Source of the DNA: Sternotherus odoratus | Taxonomy: Eukaryota > Chordata > Testudines > Kinosternidae | Direction of reading: 5' to 3' | Length of the DNA stretch: 64,000 bases | Assembly: GCA_032164245.1 (NCBI GenBank) | Contig: JAVMKO010000001.1 | Location: forward strand, 246,707,644-246,771,643 | In this document: positions 35,601 through 47,300 of the stretch, piece after piece | Layout: each line of letters starts with the position of its first letter | Position numbering within the stretch: position 1 is the first letter of the stretch | The notes under the pieces: generated by a model | Told to the model about the DNA's origin: nothing | The model's input: only the letters and a program-made list of their open reading frames with translations | Databases searched by the model: none | Program-made: the position numbers and the translations under genes

Positions 35601-36019
35601 AGTCACTCCAGCACTGCAAAAAGGGGTCTGTCCACCATGCTCAGTCCAAAACTAGGTGAGGTTTATCAGACCATAATAGTAAACAGCCCATAAAACTAAG
35701 ACCTGTTGTAACAGTTTTGATAGTTAAATTTAGTGATTGTGATTGGACTATAAGTACTGACCAATCAGAAAGGGTCTACATTTTCTTGGAGAATAATGAA
35801 GGATTGAAAGATTAACCAATCAGAGAAGGTCAAAAACTGAATTTAAGGCAGAGAGTCAGCAGGCAAACGTGTGTGTGTGGGGTTGTCAAACAATTGGATG
35901 ATGAGGAGCAAAAGAAGAAGCCAGAAAGAGAAGCTAGAATGGAAGCCAGAAGCAGCAGGAGAAGTACTGCTAGTACAGAGCAGAAAGACTTTGACAGAAA
36001 AGGACCTTAACACAGCAGT
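32652..36019. other. AT-rich intergenic stretch with a small tandem repeat
   Basis: No supported gene. A tandem repeat of about 57 bp with units around TGAGCATGATTTATGCCTTT occurs near 34180-34290. Unsupported frames include 33716-33931, 34977-35162 and 35843-36052. Confidence 0.5.
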
Positions 36020-36240
36020 GAAGAGATGTCTACAGAGAGTAGGTGTAACCAAATACCTCCTGGGTGTGGTGCTCTGTTCCCTCTATTGGTGATGAGACCA
36101 CTTAGAAGTTAATGAGTCTGATAAAGCCTTAGCTAATAGTCATGTGGTTTTTAGCTCATACAGTTGAGGCTCATACACTAAGCTCCAAAGCTCCCAGATG
36201 TGTTTCCGCTGTACGACAACTGGGGACTGTTGGTGTTACA
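36020..36240 (+). mobile_element. Candidate tRNA-derived SINE, decayed
   Basis: TTAGCTCATACAGTTGAGG resembles a Pol III A box region and is followed by CTCATACACTAAGCTCC, which I recall from turtle tRNA-like SINEs. The B box expected further on is not intact. The borders are unclear. Confidence 0.35.
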
Positions 36241-36533
36241 TAAGCAAGCTATCTTTTGTGTAAATATAGAATAAAGTAGGATTAATAAGTATGTGTTTAT
36301 GTTTGGGTTAATAAAGATTTGTGTTTGTGTTATAAATGTTACCTAGTTTTATATGTATAAAGTATCAGGTTAAAGATTGCTGTCACTGGAGACGATTGAT
36401 CACTGCATGCAGAGTGTAGCCATTTAATATTACTCTATGTTCATGGTTTGTGTGCTTTTAGCCTGTACCCAAGGACAGTGCTAAGGAGTTTATGTTTATG
36501 TTCTGATTTATGTTTAAATTAGTTGATTGATTA

Positions 36534-36878
36534 TCTATATATATAAAAGTCAAATGGTGTATGCGTGCGTGTATGTATGCGTGTATGTACATGCACTTAC
36601 TCCTTCCACACCGTTTCAGCTAGAGACTTGAAATTTGGTACAGTTATAGGTCTTAGGGTCCTAATCAGGGTAAGAGTTGAAAATTTTTCAAATCTCACCT
36701 CTGACGCTCCCCAGGGGTGAAATTATTTAAAGGCCAATCACATCAGCTGGGCAGCTGCTGTTCTCTGTGACATAGTTATGATGTCATAATACCCCCTCCA
36801 ACAGACCCTGCATTCACTCAGCTCTCTGCCCCCTCCCCACCTCCGATGGACCCGAGCAATGCCGGGTATTTTCGCTAA
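36534..36878 (+). mobile_element. Non-autonomous Helitron-like element
   Basis: Starts with TCTATATATATAAAAG after a host A, and ends with GCTAA before a host T, so it fits insertion between A and T. A short hairpin, ACCCGAGCAATGCCGGGT (36850-36867), lies 7 bases before the 3' terminal CTAA, as Helitron ends require. 345 bp, no coding capacity; the minus-strand frame 36738-37037 crosses its end and is a shadow. Confidence 0.6.
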
Positions 36879-37189
36879 TACTAAATAAAGAAAATACTTT
36901 GTGTTTTTTTGGAAAAGTACTGCCTGTATGTCAGTCCTGTAAGTGGAAGGCTTTATCTGTGTCCTCGCAGAGGTGAACAGATCTAGACTCTTCTGGGGAA
37001 TATCCTGAAGGGCATAGGGAAATTTCTGGTAAACCATGGCAATTCCATTAGGGTGGGCCCACTCCTTTCACTTCGCAGGAACAGATTAATAGGTTAACAT
37101 CTGGGAAACCTGGAAGTAAACAATAGAAGGACTTCTCTGGAATCCCTGAGTCTGTTTTGGGGGTAACAGGAGTATGGCACTTAATGGAA

Positions 37190-37952
37190 CTCTAAGAATC
37201 ATAGAATCATAAAACCTTGAGCGGTAATCTAGTCCAGTGTTCTGCACTCATGGCAGGACTAAGTATTATCTAGACCATGCCTGGCAGGTGTTTGTCTAAC
37301 CTGCTCTTAAAAATCTCCTGTGATGGAGATTCCACAACCACCCTAAGTAATTTATTCCAGTGCTTAATCACTCTGACAGTTAAGAAGTTTTTTTCTAATC
37401 TCCGACCTAAATCTCCCTTGCTGTAATTTAAGACCACTGCTTCTTCTCCTTCCTCAGAGGTTAAGAAAAATATTTTTTCTCCCCCCTGCTTGTAACAAGC
37501 TTTTACATACTAGAAAACTGTTGTTATATCCCCTCCACTCTTCCCCCAGTCTTCTCTTTTCCAGAGTAAACAAACCCAGCTTTTTCAATCTTCCCGCATA
37601 GGTCATGTTTTCTAGACCTTTAGTAATTTTTGTCACTTCTCTCTGGACTCTCTCCAATTTGTCCACATCCTTTCTGAAATGTGGTGCCCAGAACTGGACA
37701 GATTACTACAGATGAGACCTAATCAGATCAGAAGAATTACTTCTCATGTCTTGCTTACAACACCCTTGGGAATATATTACAGAATGATGTTCACTTTTTT
37801 TGCAGCAGAGTTACACTGTTGACTCATATCTAACTTGTTCCACTATGAACCCCGGATCCCTTTCCACAGTACTCCTTCCTAGACAGTCATTTCCCATTTT
37901 GTATATGTGCAACTGATTGTTCCTTCGTAAGTGGAATACTATGTATTTGTTG
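37190..37952 (-). pseudogene. CR1 LINE 3' fragment, antisense
   Basis: ATCATAGAATCATAAAACC at the left is the CR1 3' tail read in reverse. The minus-strand frame 37454-37666 ([19 protein letters not shown], then GLFTLEKRR) is the C-terminal end of CR1 ORF2. The piece continues to about 37950 without a good frame. It is truncated at its 5' end. Confidence 0.85.
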
Positions 37953-38070
37953 GAGTGACAAAGAGTCCTGTGGTACCTTAAAGACTAACTAAAGTATTGA
38001 AGCATAAGCTTTTGTGGGCTAATACCCACTTCATCGGATGCTAATACCCATGCATCAAATTGAATAAAAG
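37953..38070 (+). mobile_element. Short PLE-derived repeat copy
   Basis: Carries AGTGACAAAGAGTCCTGTGG, TTAAAGACTAACTAAAGTAT and AGCATAAGCTTTTGTGGGCT followed by ACCCACTTCATCGGATGC, the same terminal segment as at 47865 and 53635. It abuts the CR1 fragment on its left. Confidence 0.65.
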
Positions 38071-38385
38071 TCTCTGGTACACTCTGACTACTTTGGACTA
38101 CATTGATGTAAAGAATGACAAGGAGACATAAAGCTAGTTTTACCATCCATTTAAGACAAACTGGAATGATGCAATGCAGTCAGAATGTACAAGTGTCTCT
38201 GGCCATGGAAAAATCAAATATTATTAAAGGACCAATAATCACAACAGCTGCCCAGGCAAAATTCCAAATGACTTCATACATTGTCTTTTGAGCTGCTCCT
38301 AGAATCTTTACATACTAGCTCCTCCTTCTTGATGCCATTCCATTGTGTCTTTTCTGGGATTCTTTCTCTGATCTTGCTTCACCTA

Positions 38386-38927
38386 CCGTATTTTTCGGCG
38401 TATAAGACGCCTTTTTAACCCCCAAAAATATCCTCAAAATTAGGGGGGGCGTCTTATACGCCGAATATATTACTCACCGGGCAGCTGGAGCTGGGGCGGC
38501 TGCAGGTGGCCCGGCGGGCGGGGCGGGGCGGCGCTTCCCCCCCGAGCCCACCCGCATGTGTTCGGGGCCGGTGAGGAACGGGAGCAGCTCGGGCCCCGGG
38601 GGCCCTGGGAGCGCCCGCCCGCGCGGCGGGGACGGGAGAGCGGTGCTCCCCCAGCAGCCCGCCCGCGCGGCGGGGACGGCGCTCCCCCAGCAGCCCACCC
38701 GCGTGGCGGGGACGGCGCTCCCCCAGCAGCCCGCCCACGCGGTGGGGACGGCGCTCCCCCAGCAGCCCGCCCACGCGGCGGGGACGGGAGAGCGGCGCGC
38801 TTTTTGTGTGTGGTGGGTTTTTTTTTTTTTTTTGGTTTTTTTTTTGGTTTTTTTTTGTCCGGCTTTTTTACTTAAAAACTCGGGGGCGTCTAATACGCCG
38901 GAGCGTCCTATATGGCGAAAAATACGG
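38386..38927. mobile_element. CpG-rich fold-back DNA element (Harbinger/Chompy-like ends)
   Basis: The two ends CCGTATTTTTCGGCG and, read on the minus strand, CCGTATTTTTCGCCA form terminal inverted repeats flanked by TA on both sides. Near the left end an 18-bp perfect inverted repeat, TTCGGCGTATAAGACGCC (38394-38411) with its complement at 38448-38465, could form a hairpin. Between about 38477 and 38805 the DNA is extremely GC- and CpG-rich, then T-rich. No transposase. The superfamily call is tentative: the TA flanks could be part of a 2- or 3-bp TSD. Confidence 0.65.
38634..38790 (+). repeat. 36-bp GC-rich minisatellite, about four units
   Basis: Units of the form GCGCTCCCCCAGCAGCCC followed by GCCCACGCGGCGGGGACG, with a few substitutions. 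Because 36 is divisible by 3, every frame stays open, which explains the several apparent ORFs on both strands (38454-38774, 38474-38698, 38556-38939, 38558-38875). I do not regard those as genes. Confidence 0.9.
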
Positions 38928-39496
38928 TATGTTCTTTAGGATGCAGATTCTCCAGATGGTTTGTTACAGATCTTACTCTCTACATCAGTCTATAGATCAC
39001 TGTTTACACAACATGATCAACTCTTTTTTCAAAGCTACACTATGCTTTCTTTTGTATTTATTTGTATCCAGGAAGTCTCCCTTTCCTCCAAGCCTTGCTG
39101 CCCCAACCATTCTATAATAATGGCACTAACCATACAATCATAAATGGCAATGATAGAATAGACCTATCAATTACATTTCCCTCTGGCTTCTGACAGATAT
39201 TTTCAACAATAGTCCACTCTTAATTTCTTTGACCAGAAACTCGGATTGGATAATTGGAAGCTCATCATTTTGGGAGAGATGAAAAAGCATAACTCCCACA
39301 GATGTCAAAGAATGCTGCACATATGGATGCCCTGGGTGACTGGACAGCAAATTTCTGAACTCATGCCCTTGTTTAGCCATCTTTGAAAGACAGAAGAGAA
39401 TTATACAAAATTACAATTTCAAAAAGCCAGGTTCCACCAGAAAATCTCAAACTCACACTGTACAAATGGGGTTTTTTTTAAATGTACCAAATACAT
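38928..39496. other. Intergenic stretch, nothing recognised
   Basis: No gene or repeat signature seen; frames 38961-39143 and 39171-39380 are short and unsupported. Confidence 0.5.
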
Positions 39497-39514
39497 ACAT
39501 TCTTACTATCTATA

Positions 39515-39556
39515 TATGGCTAAACCACCCTGAACACATCTGATCTCAGAAGCTAA

Positions 39557-39592
<36 letters not shown>

Positions 39593-39760
39593 TTCCTGGG
39601 AATACCAGGTGCTGTAGGTTTAACACCTGGCAGTAGGTATAAAATGCCTCCAATGACAGATGGAATGACGCATTGGTTGGAGTATACCCCAGTCTATCAC
39701 TGGTTGTGTCCAGTCTAAGCAGACCCTGCCATAGTGCAGGAATAACGCTAGGAAAAACAC
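39515..39760 (+). mobile_element. 5S rRNA-derived retroposon (SINE-like)
   Basis: The first 107 bases (39515-39621) are clearly 5S rRNA-derived: ATGGCTAAACCACCCTGAAC, AGAAGCTAAGCAGGGTTGGG, TGGATGGGAGACTTCCTGGG and GAATACCAGGTGCTGTAGG, which cover the A box and C box of the 5S internal promoter. About ten bases are missing in the 5' third, and several CpG sites have decayed. A 139-base tail that I do not recognise follows. The whole unit is flanked by a perfect 18-bp direct repeat, ACATTCTTACTATCTATA (39497-39514 and 39761-39778), so it arrived by reverse transcription. Not a functional 5S gene. Confidence 0.85.
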
Positions 39761-39778
39761 ACATTCTTACTATCTATA

Positions 39779-41954
39779 GCTTTCAAAACACTACACCCTT
39801 TAAAGAAATGATTAATGTTATACTCTGTCTCCTACAATGCAATGTCCTTTTAGGAGTACCTGCTTTATTTTGCTTCATGCTGTTAGCATTAGCTGCATGA
39901 CAACCAAAATAAAATCTCTCCTAGAAGAGAATGTTGTTTTTTCTTTTTATGCCATGATGAAAAAAGTATAGAGAATAGTACAAGTCCCATCATGTACTGC
40001 TACATGTGACATCTGTGGAAGAACGGAGATAAATAACAACAAAATGATTGAAGGCAATAGAAAAAAGCACCAGTGTATTCTCTTTGGATTGGAGAACTTG
40101 AAGTATATGTGGAAAAAAAGAGAAAATGTAATGTGGAAAATATAAGTGCTATTACATTGAATGCAGCTTTTATAAAAATCAGCCTTACTCCTTCCTAAAA
40201 GTGGACAAAGGATGAGCAATATATGTCTCAAAACACAAAAGTCACTGCATCGAGCAATAGAGTAATGTCCATTCAAAAAGGAACCCTTTCCCCCCCCCCC
40301 CCAAATGTAGAGTACGTGTTACAAAATCAACTAATTGGAGGAAGACGTTACTGGGGAAAAGTACAATATTACTGCAAATGTATGATTTCAAGAAGATTGA
40401 TTACCTGTCTTTTAAAGCCTGTCTGATAGCTAAGAAAAAATGGAGCATTAGATTGTGTGCTATGCCAAGAGAATAAAGGAATGACCCCTCCAAACTCAAT
40501 ACTGGTCAGTCTAACTCTGGGAGTAATTTGATTGAGATAATTAAGATACGGGAAATACTAGCCTGCTTCGGCAGGTATGCTGAACTTCATGCAGTTCATC
40601 TCTTCATTTCATTAGGGATCACTGTCCTATTTCCATTTAGTCAGCAGAGTGGCTGAATAGAAGGACAATGGCTTTTCTAGTTATGGCTGTCTAGTTATTG
40701 TTGGCAGGGAGCCATGATTGCATCATTTACTCTCATCATGTTGCATTATGATATATCAAAATGAGACACCTTTAAAGAGATTGTCATGCCATTATTTCAG
40801 GTGAATTAGTCTTTTCTGCAACAAGGAAAGTATTGTGAGCAAAAGGCTGCTCCATAAGAAATAAATACCACCAATTATTATGTATTAAAGGTGAAATTGT
40901 TCCTTTCACTACCTTTCATGTTCCAGCTTTGGGGACCACTGTGAGTTCCTGAAGGGCAGTTCCCTCAGAATATACTATATTAACTACATCCGCTGAATCA
41001 TTGCTACTTGTGCCTAATCTAAATCCCCTGGGGTGTGGGGGAGAGATTTATTTGAGTAGGGCGCCTCTGGAAAGAATTTTTAAACCCAGCCCATGCTGGT
41101 GCATTTTCCTCATCTTATCTCACTTATTCCTGGGGGTATTTCACAAAGGGAAAAGAACCATTTCCTTCCACTTCCCATTACTATACACTCTCCATAGCAG
41201 CCCTTTTTGATGACTGAGTTGAAAGTGCATGTAACACAGTTGCTTGGAGATAACTGATGAAGTGTGAATACAAACATATAGGCAAAATTCTTGGTAAGAC
41301 ACCTGTGGAACCTAACTGATTTCAATGGAGTTACGTCTGTGTAGCCGAGAGCAGAATTTAGCCATACGCAGTTAGTTTAGTCAGCTCCAGTACTGGACTC
41401 TCTATCAAATTATTATTTGGCTGACTGTCTATTATTTTCTCTATGCTCCTTCTGATGCTTCCTACTTCCCTATCATGTATCTGGGAAGGCAAGCAGTGTA
41501 TTCTTCGTCTGCTGTGATTTGGTCTTGTAGTGGATGTTGAAAGTCATCATTTCTCCAAGTTAACAGATCTCCCTCAGTCCGCTGATGGGAGTTGTGTAAT
41601 GGTCCTAATGTATATTTCAAAAGTAAAAAATGAAATTGTACACAAAAAATCAAGTTGCTTTAGAACCCACTGATTTGATCCAAAAATCCAACTATATCTG
41701 ATCAACAATTATGGCTTTTTGCTACATAAATAGTGCAATTGTTGGCAAGGAGCCATGATTTGCATATCTGCATATTCATACATTAATCATCCTGGTATCT
41801 GAATATATAACAGGACTAAATTCTACCATTTGTTTTTAAATCTCACTAAGATCTATCTATCTAGATGTATTAGGTGATTATATGGCCCCAAATACTGTAT
41901 TATCTTACATTGTCACAATATTTGAATGTATTCATATTTATAATACACCATAAG
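39779..41954. other. AT-rich intergenic stretch, nothing recognised
   Basis: No supported gene. Short frames on both strands (for example 39947-40276 minus, 41001-41210 plus) lack domains. A C run lies at 40291-40302. Confidence 0.5.
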
Positions 41955-41959
41955 GAAAA

Positions 41960-42110
41960 GAAACACTATTGTTCCCACTTTAGAGATGAGGAACTGAGGC
42001 ACGGGGTCATTAAGTTCATTGTCTAAGGTCACATAGGTAGTTTGTGGCAGAACAGAGAATTGAACTTGGGTCCCCATTTCCCAGGTTAATACACCAACCA
42101 CAAGATCACC
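41960..42110 (+). mobile_element. MIR-like SINE fragment
   Basis: TAGAGATGAGGAACTGAGGC, then CTAAGGTCACATAGGTAG and GTGGCAGAACAGAGAATTGA with ACTTGGGTCCCC match the conserved core and 3' half of MIR SINEs. The minus-strand frame over this region is the repeat, not a gene. Confidence 0.75.
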
Positions 42111-42284
42111 CATACAAATATGGTATTTGTCTCCCTCTACTGGTTGATTCATGAACAGGCTAATAAGAGTATTAACTGCTAGTTAATGAAGCTACTCTCT
42201 TCCCTCAAGCAATAGAAGTTCATGATCATCACCCTGACAGTACTTAGTTTAGCTCCTACTGTCCATCTAGGTGGGGTTGTGACA
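41998..42284 (+). repeat. Direct duplication, copy 1 (287 bp)
   Basis: Identical to 43521-43807 apart from one substitution I can find (42003 G against 43526 A); offset 1523. It begins inside the MIR and ends at TTGTGACA. The left boundary inside a SINE and the near-identity suggest a recent event or an assembly duplication. Confidence 0.9.
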
Positions 42285-43520
42285 TTTCTACATATTGAGA
42301 AATATTTTTCTCATTGTGTTGGTAGAGTGCCGACACATTCCAACTGAAGGTAAGGCCTTCAGAATCTGGCCCTGTGTGATTTTTCATGAAATATCTCTGA
42401 TCAGAAAGTGAAGTTTTTATGTTTTTCTTTACTGTTGAAACAGGAAAGTACATAAATGCATCCAGGCTTTGGTAATAATTATAGCTTTAAGAGGCAATGT
42501 GTAAAAATCATAGGTTGCAGAAGTTTTACATCATTACTTCTTTATAGAAAGAAAATAAGGTGGTGCAAAGGAAATTTGAATAAGTGAAGCTGCTTTTTCT
42601 TTGGTTTAAAATAAAATAGTACAGGCAAATTGCAATTAAGAATTAATACCGGAACAGTTTATCAACTTTAGGGGTAAAAAAAAAAACAGGCCTTCACTTC
42701 AGTTTAAATGGAACATCAATCAAAATGCTGAACTGGGTCACCAAAATATGAGAAATAATTGTGTACAGTTTAGTGGAGAATTCTTACCTTTTAACTGCAG
42801 ATAAAGGGTGCTTAGTAACAACATATCATATTTGCAATGAGAGGACCCACTAAGGCATTCTGGCTTTCTTTTTGCTCACACTAATGTATATCATCTTCCT
42901 GGCAGTTCATTTGGAAGAAAGGCCACTCAGTTCACCTTGACCCAGGTACTTAGCGATTACCTTCACTCTGCAGTTATGCTGTCCTTTAGTTCTGAAGTGA
43001 AGTACATTATTTTCCAGGAGTCTTATCTCAGTTGTTCCTTCTGAACATCACTCCGTCCATTTCAGTTTATGTCGATTAAATAAATTTTACTTGAGAAAAT
43101 GGAAATGGAAATAAAAGAGTTATTTTCTATTTATTCTTATAGTACATCAGTTGTGAGCTATGTCCTTTGCAGACAGGAATGGAGACAAGGTCCCTAGCCC
43201 TGCTAGAATCTAGATAAATACAAGTACACTTCAGACTAATATTGCCAGAAGAAGTGGTAGTCAGTCAAGACCCTCATGCTACCACGTATGAAAGTATTGA
43301 CCAGGAGCAGGAATAAGAAGTTTTTTTGTTTGACTCACCACAATTCAGAAACTGGGTCTGCATTCAATTTTCCCTCTTATCATTACTGAAGACTCTCATT
43401 GCTCTTGTTAGCTCAGGAAACTTATGGCAATCAGTATAATTATTTTCCAGAAAGTACTTCTGTGCTTTGTTAGCTCCAAACATATTTCTTCTGTAGCCTG
43501 GCTTTCCAGTGACCTCAAAT
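42285..43520. other. Spacer between the duplicate copies
   Basis: AT-rich DNA with no recognised gene; an unsupported minus-strand frame is at 42256-42453. Confidence 0.5.
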
Positions 43521-43807
43521 GGCACAGGGTCATTAAGTTCATTGTCTAAGGTCACATAGGTAGTTTGTGGCAGAACAGAGAATTGAACTTGGGTCCCCAT
43601 TTCCCAGGTTAATACACCAACCACAAGATCACCCATACAAATATGGTATTTGTCTCCCTCTACTGGTTGATTCATGAACAGGCTAATAAGAGTATTAACT
43701 GCTAGTTAATGAAGCTACTCTCTTCCCTCAAGCAATAGAAGTTCATGATCATCACCCTGACAGTACTTAGTTTAGCTCCTACTGTCCATCTAGGTGGGGT
43801 TGTGACA
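43521..43807 (+). repeat. Direct duplication, copy 2 (287 bp)
   Basis: Second copy of 41998-42284. It carries only the 3' part of the MIR, cut at GGCACAGGGTCATTAAG, and diverges from copy 1 immediately after TTGTGACA. The minus-strand frame at 43364-43675 shares its first 52 residues with the frame at 41913-42152 for this reason. Confidence 0.9.
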
Positions 43808-45711
43808 GTATGCCTGTTTATGTTGCTGTTGTTCCAGGACTAGCATCACCTATGTCCCCCTTCAGGCTCTCTGAGTGCACCCCAAAGGGAATTAGGTTTC
43901 TTTCCCTTTTCTATCTTGGGGTGTGATCTTGTAATTCTTCACTCTTAAACATGGTAGAATACCCCATCGTTGGCAACCATTTCTTACTAAGTCATGCAGA
44001 CCGAGTTTGGGCACCTGCTTAGCTTCACTTCAGGTACGCATTATCCATGACATAGCAACCAACAGCCTTCTTAAATCCAAGGATTTTTACTTAGAAAAGA
44101 ATTAAGAAAAACAACAAAGCCTACAACAGGCATATTTATTCTCATCTATCTTATGTTCAAAACAAGGCATGTTAGACAAATTTATCACATTAGGTTATTA
44201 GATTCACAGTACATAATATTCTTTTATAAAGCTAAGGAGTTCTTATGAACCATCCTATCCCATTTTGTTTCTCCACATATATTGTATAGACACACACAAT
44301 ATATATATATATATATATATACATTTCATTTCATATTATCCTGACTGAGCAGTCTTGGGGTAAGAGCAAATTTCATATATCCTACAAAAAATGACGTGCC
44401 CTGGTGAGCAGTCAGTTAAGGCATGCCATTATTTCAGCTGCATACTATGCCCCTCCATGAAAAACTTTCTTTAGGGAAAAAGTAAAATCTGTTTTTCACC
44501 TGTGAAAATTTCTTTTTGCTTCCCCCCTCAGAAATTAGTGATTGAGGAAAAAGAACTGTAAATTTTGTTCTTGTGTGAATCTATGAAACAAGAATATTTA
44601 TTTTAATGTAGCTGGTATTGAGAATTTCTTAACACTTTTAGGTTTGAGGTATTTCTGGAAGCTGGTCTCCTGCCCGGCAATACATTACCACTAAGCTACT
44701 TGGATAATATCATTCTTTCATTACCATGCATCTTCCTGATAGTGATTACCAATGAAATCAGAGAAGATAATTTTATACAATATGAAAGAAAGAAATAACT
44801 GTGTGTAATATAATCCTTATTATAGTTTTAATAATGGGATAAAACAAAATTACAGCATTTGATATTGTTGACTTAATTTTAAACTTTCATCATTTACATG
44901 GAATCTAATCTATGCCATACTCACTTCCATTCAAATGGCATAGGGAACTGATTCCAAGAAGTGGTTTGCAGCTGAGAATTCCACGTGAAAAGGAGGCACC
45001 TTGCTGCACCCTGGAATTGGGCACATATTTCTGAGAGGTTTAGCACATGTCTTGGCATCTCCCATTGTCAGGGCTAGGTGAGGAGCTGCCTGGCATACTG
45101 GCTTTTGTGAATCCCATTCTGAGGTCCCTCTCTCTCTCCAGCTTTGTGAATTCTAGTGATTTCATAGGTGCCTAAAGGTTAGGCATGCAAAGCTCAGCAT
45201 CCCCCCCAACCAAAGTTTATTTGAGAATATAGCCAAAGTTCCTATGTAATGCTATGAGAGTCATTTAAACTGAACTTTTCAGTAGTGATCACTCATTTTC
45301 TGGATGCCTTATTTGAGACTCCGGGGTCTGGTTTGCAAATGTGCTGAGTAGTCAAGAGCTGCAACTCAGAAGTCAATGTGAGTTGTGTTTTGAACATGTA
45401 AAGAGCTACATAAGTATTCTGAAAAATGAGGTTCTAGGCATCTAAATTAGTGGAGGCTTCTGACCATAATCTCTCTGTGCCTGAAATGACCAATAGAAGC
45501 AGTTGAGCTCTGATTCTATTGCTATACATTGAACAAGTATAAAGGCAAACTTCTAAAGAGCCACAGTGTTTGTGTTGGTTGCAAAAGAAAACAGTGACAC
45601 TGATTAAAATAGTTGACATAGCAGATAGAGTTTAGAATTAAAATGACAGGAGATTCATTCTTCATGCTATCCATCAGCTATCTGAACTGCTCTAGGCAAA
45701 TGGATTACATG
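43808..45711. other. AT-rich intergenic stretch with an (AT)n microsatellite
   Basis: CACACACA followed by (AT)n at about 44290-44321. Otherwise no recognised feature. Confidence 0.5.
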
Positions 45712-45955
45712 ATGCTATTCGCGTAACTGAAGTTGAAGTATTTTAGTTCGACTTACCTGGTCATCCTCGCGGTGGTGAGTCGACCACGGTGGCTCCCCTG
45801 TCGACTCTGCTTACTCCTCTTGCAGAGCTGTAGTTCCGGAGTCAACGGGGAGCGTGTTTGGGAATTGATTTATCATGTCTAGACGAGACACAATAAATTG
45901 ATCCCTGATATACTGAACACTACCCACCGATCCAGTGGGGTACAGATGTATCCTA
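45712..45955. mobile_element. Fragment of an old DNA transposon with a palindromic centre
   Basis: Contains AGTTCGACTTACCTGG, GTCGACTCTGCTTACTCC, AGTTCCGGAGTCAACGGGGA and the imperfect palindrome ATTGATTTATCATGTCTAGA (from 45864) with CGAGACACAATAAATTGAT. I recall this layout from a widespread reptile non-autonomous DNA element with GTCTACAC-type ends; the right end here reads GTACAGATGTATCC. The left end is lost. Confidence 0.5.
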
Positions 45956-47085
45956 AGTGAGAAGTTCCCAGATATTTGTTTGCTCTTGTGTGTCTGTGGA
46001 GGGGGTTCAGGGACAGGGGGGAGTTCCTTCTGATACCAAGCAGTTTCTTCTTTCTTCCTATGACCAAAGCCAGGGACTTTAATTTAGGGCTGTGCTATCA
46101 TCAGTTGTTATTTCCTGGAAGACTAAATCCACTAGCAATTCTCAAGCTACAATCCACTGACCTCCAGTGGTCAATGGAGCTCCTTCATATGATCTACAAT
46201 AGCACCAAAAATGATGTGAAGCAGATGGAAGGCTATTAAATGGTCTGCAGAACAAGAAACAGTTCCCAATACCCTTACTCACACCGAACAACACTCTAAA
46301 TCCACAAGTATTCCCATTGACTTCACTGGGACTATTTGTGGAGTAAATTTCTACTCTGTGTAAGAAAATACATAGGAATGTATCCCAAAAAGAAGTAATC
46401 CAGGTAAGCAGACTGTAACTGGAGTTGTTTGGTGTTTGTTTGTACCACATAAGAGATAATAAATTGGTTCCAATGATGTTGTCATTGACTGCAGTGGGGA
46501 GTTTTACATAGGAAAAGAACTGCAGAATCAGGGCCCTTGGTTTTTGGTGTCATTCATTCTGTTATCTACTTAAGTTGGTGACAGAAATGTTAACTCAACG
46601 TCATTCTCAGATGAGGGTGATAGCACTTTGAAGTGCTCTTTTAGATCCATTGTGTGTCTGATATATGTATGAAAGTACCATATATCATGCAGAATAGAGG
46701 GAATGCAGCACCTTCCCTTTTTATAACTGGTATGAAGTTCAAGATTTCATAACATACTTTGGAACAAATGCCTTTTCAGAAATATTCAACAGGATTCAGA
46801 GGTACTGCTGATTGCCTCAGGCGCCAGGTGTTTTGCCATCAGCTACCCCCCACACACATCAAGTGTTTCTGCTTAAAGCTTCTGGGTTGCACAGGAAAGG
46901 CTTATGTTCAGAGCTTCTGTGACATGTAAAACTACATCACATTATTTCTGACTAAAATGTTCCTGATTGTTTTGATTCATTTTATAACAACTTCCCAACC
47001 TCTAACTATTTCAGTTGGGGGGGTATATGAAATAAGTCACCACAGCTGCAAACTTCCTTATTGTCAAAGACTATCATAATGTTGC
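45956..47085. other. Intergenic stretch, nothing recognised
   Basis: Unsupported frames on both strands (for example 45976-46239, 46142-46450). Confidence 0.5.
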
Positions 47086-47087
47086 CT

Positions 47088-47300
47088 TAAAAACAACGAG
47101 TCTGGTGGCACCCAAAAGACTAACAGATTTATTTGGGCATAAGATTTTGTGGGTAAAAAACCCACTTCTTCAGATGCATGAAGTGAAAATTACCAATGCA
47201 GGCATTGTTATACTGACACATGAAAAGAAGGGAGTTACCTTACCAGTGGAGAACAAGTGTTGACAGAGCCAATACAATCAGGGTACAGTACACTGTAGCC
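47088..47300 (+). mobile_element. PLE-derived terminal fragment
   Basis: ACAACGAGTCTGGTGGCACC, GACTAACAGATTTATTTGGG and GCATAAGATTTTGTGGGT followed by ACCCACTTCTTCAGATGCAT, then a stretch (GTGAAAATTACCAATGCAGG, GAAGGGAGTTACC) that continues into the PLE 3' non-coding part. Same family as 53635, a different subfamily. Confidence 0.65.

Noticed and set aside
38454..38939. Four overlapping GC-rich reading frames on both strands, with repeated Gly/Arg/Pro segments.
   Set aside because: They are translations of a 36-bp tandem array (divisible by 3) inside a transposon; all frames stay open by arithmetic, and no domain is seen.
39515..39621. A possible functional 5S rRNA gene.
   Set aside because: Bases are missing in the 5' third, there are several substitutions, no T-run terminator follows directly, and an 18-bp target duplication surrounds a longer unit. 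It is a retroposed derivative.
41913..43675. Two minus-strand frames sharing a 52-residue N-terminus, which look like a small gene family.
   Set aside because: The shared part is a MIR SINE within a 287-bp DNA duplication.
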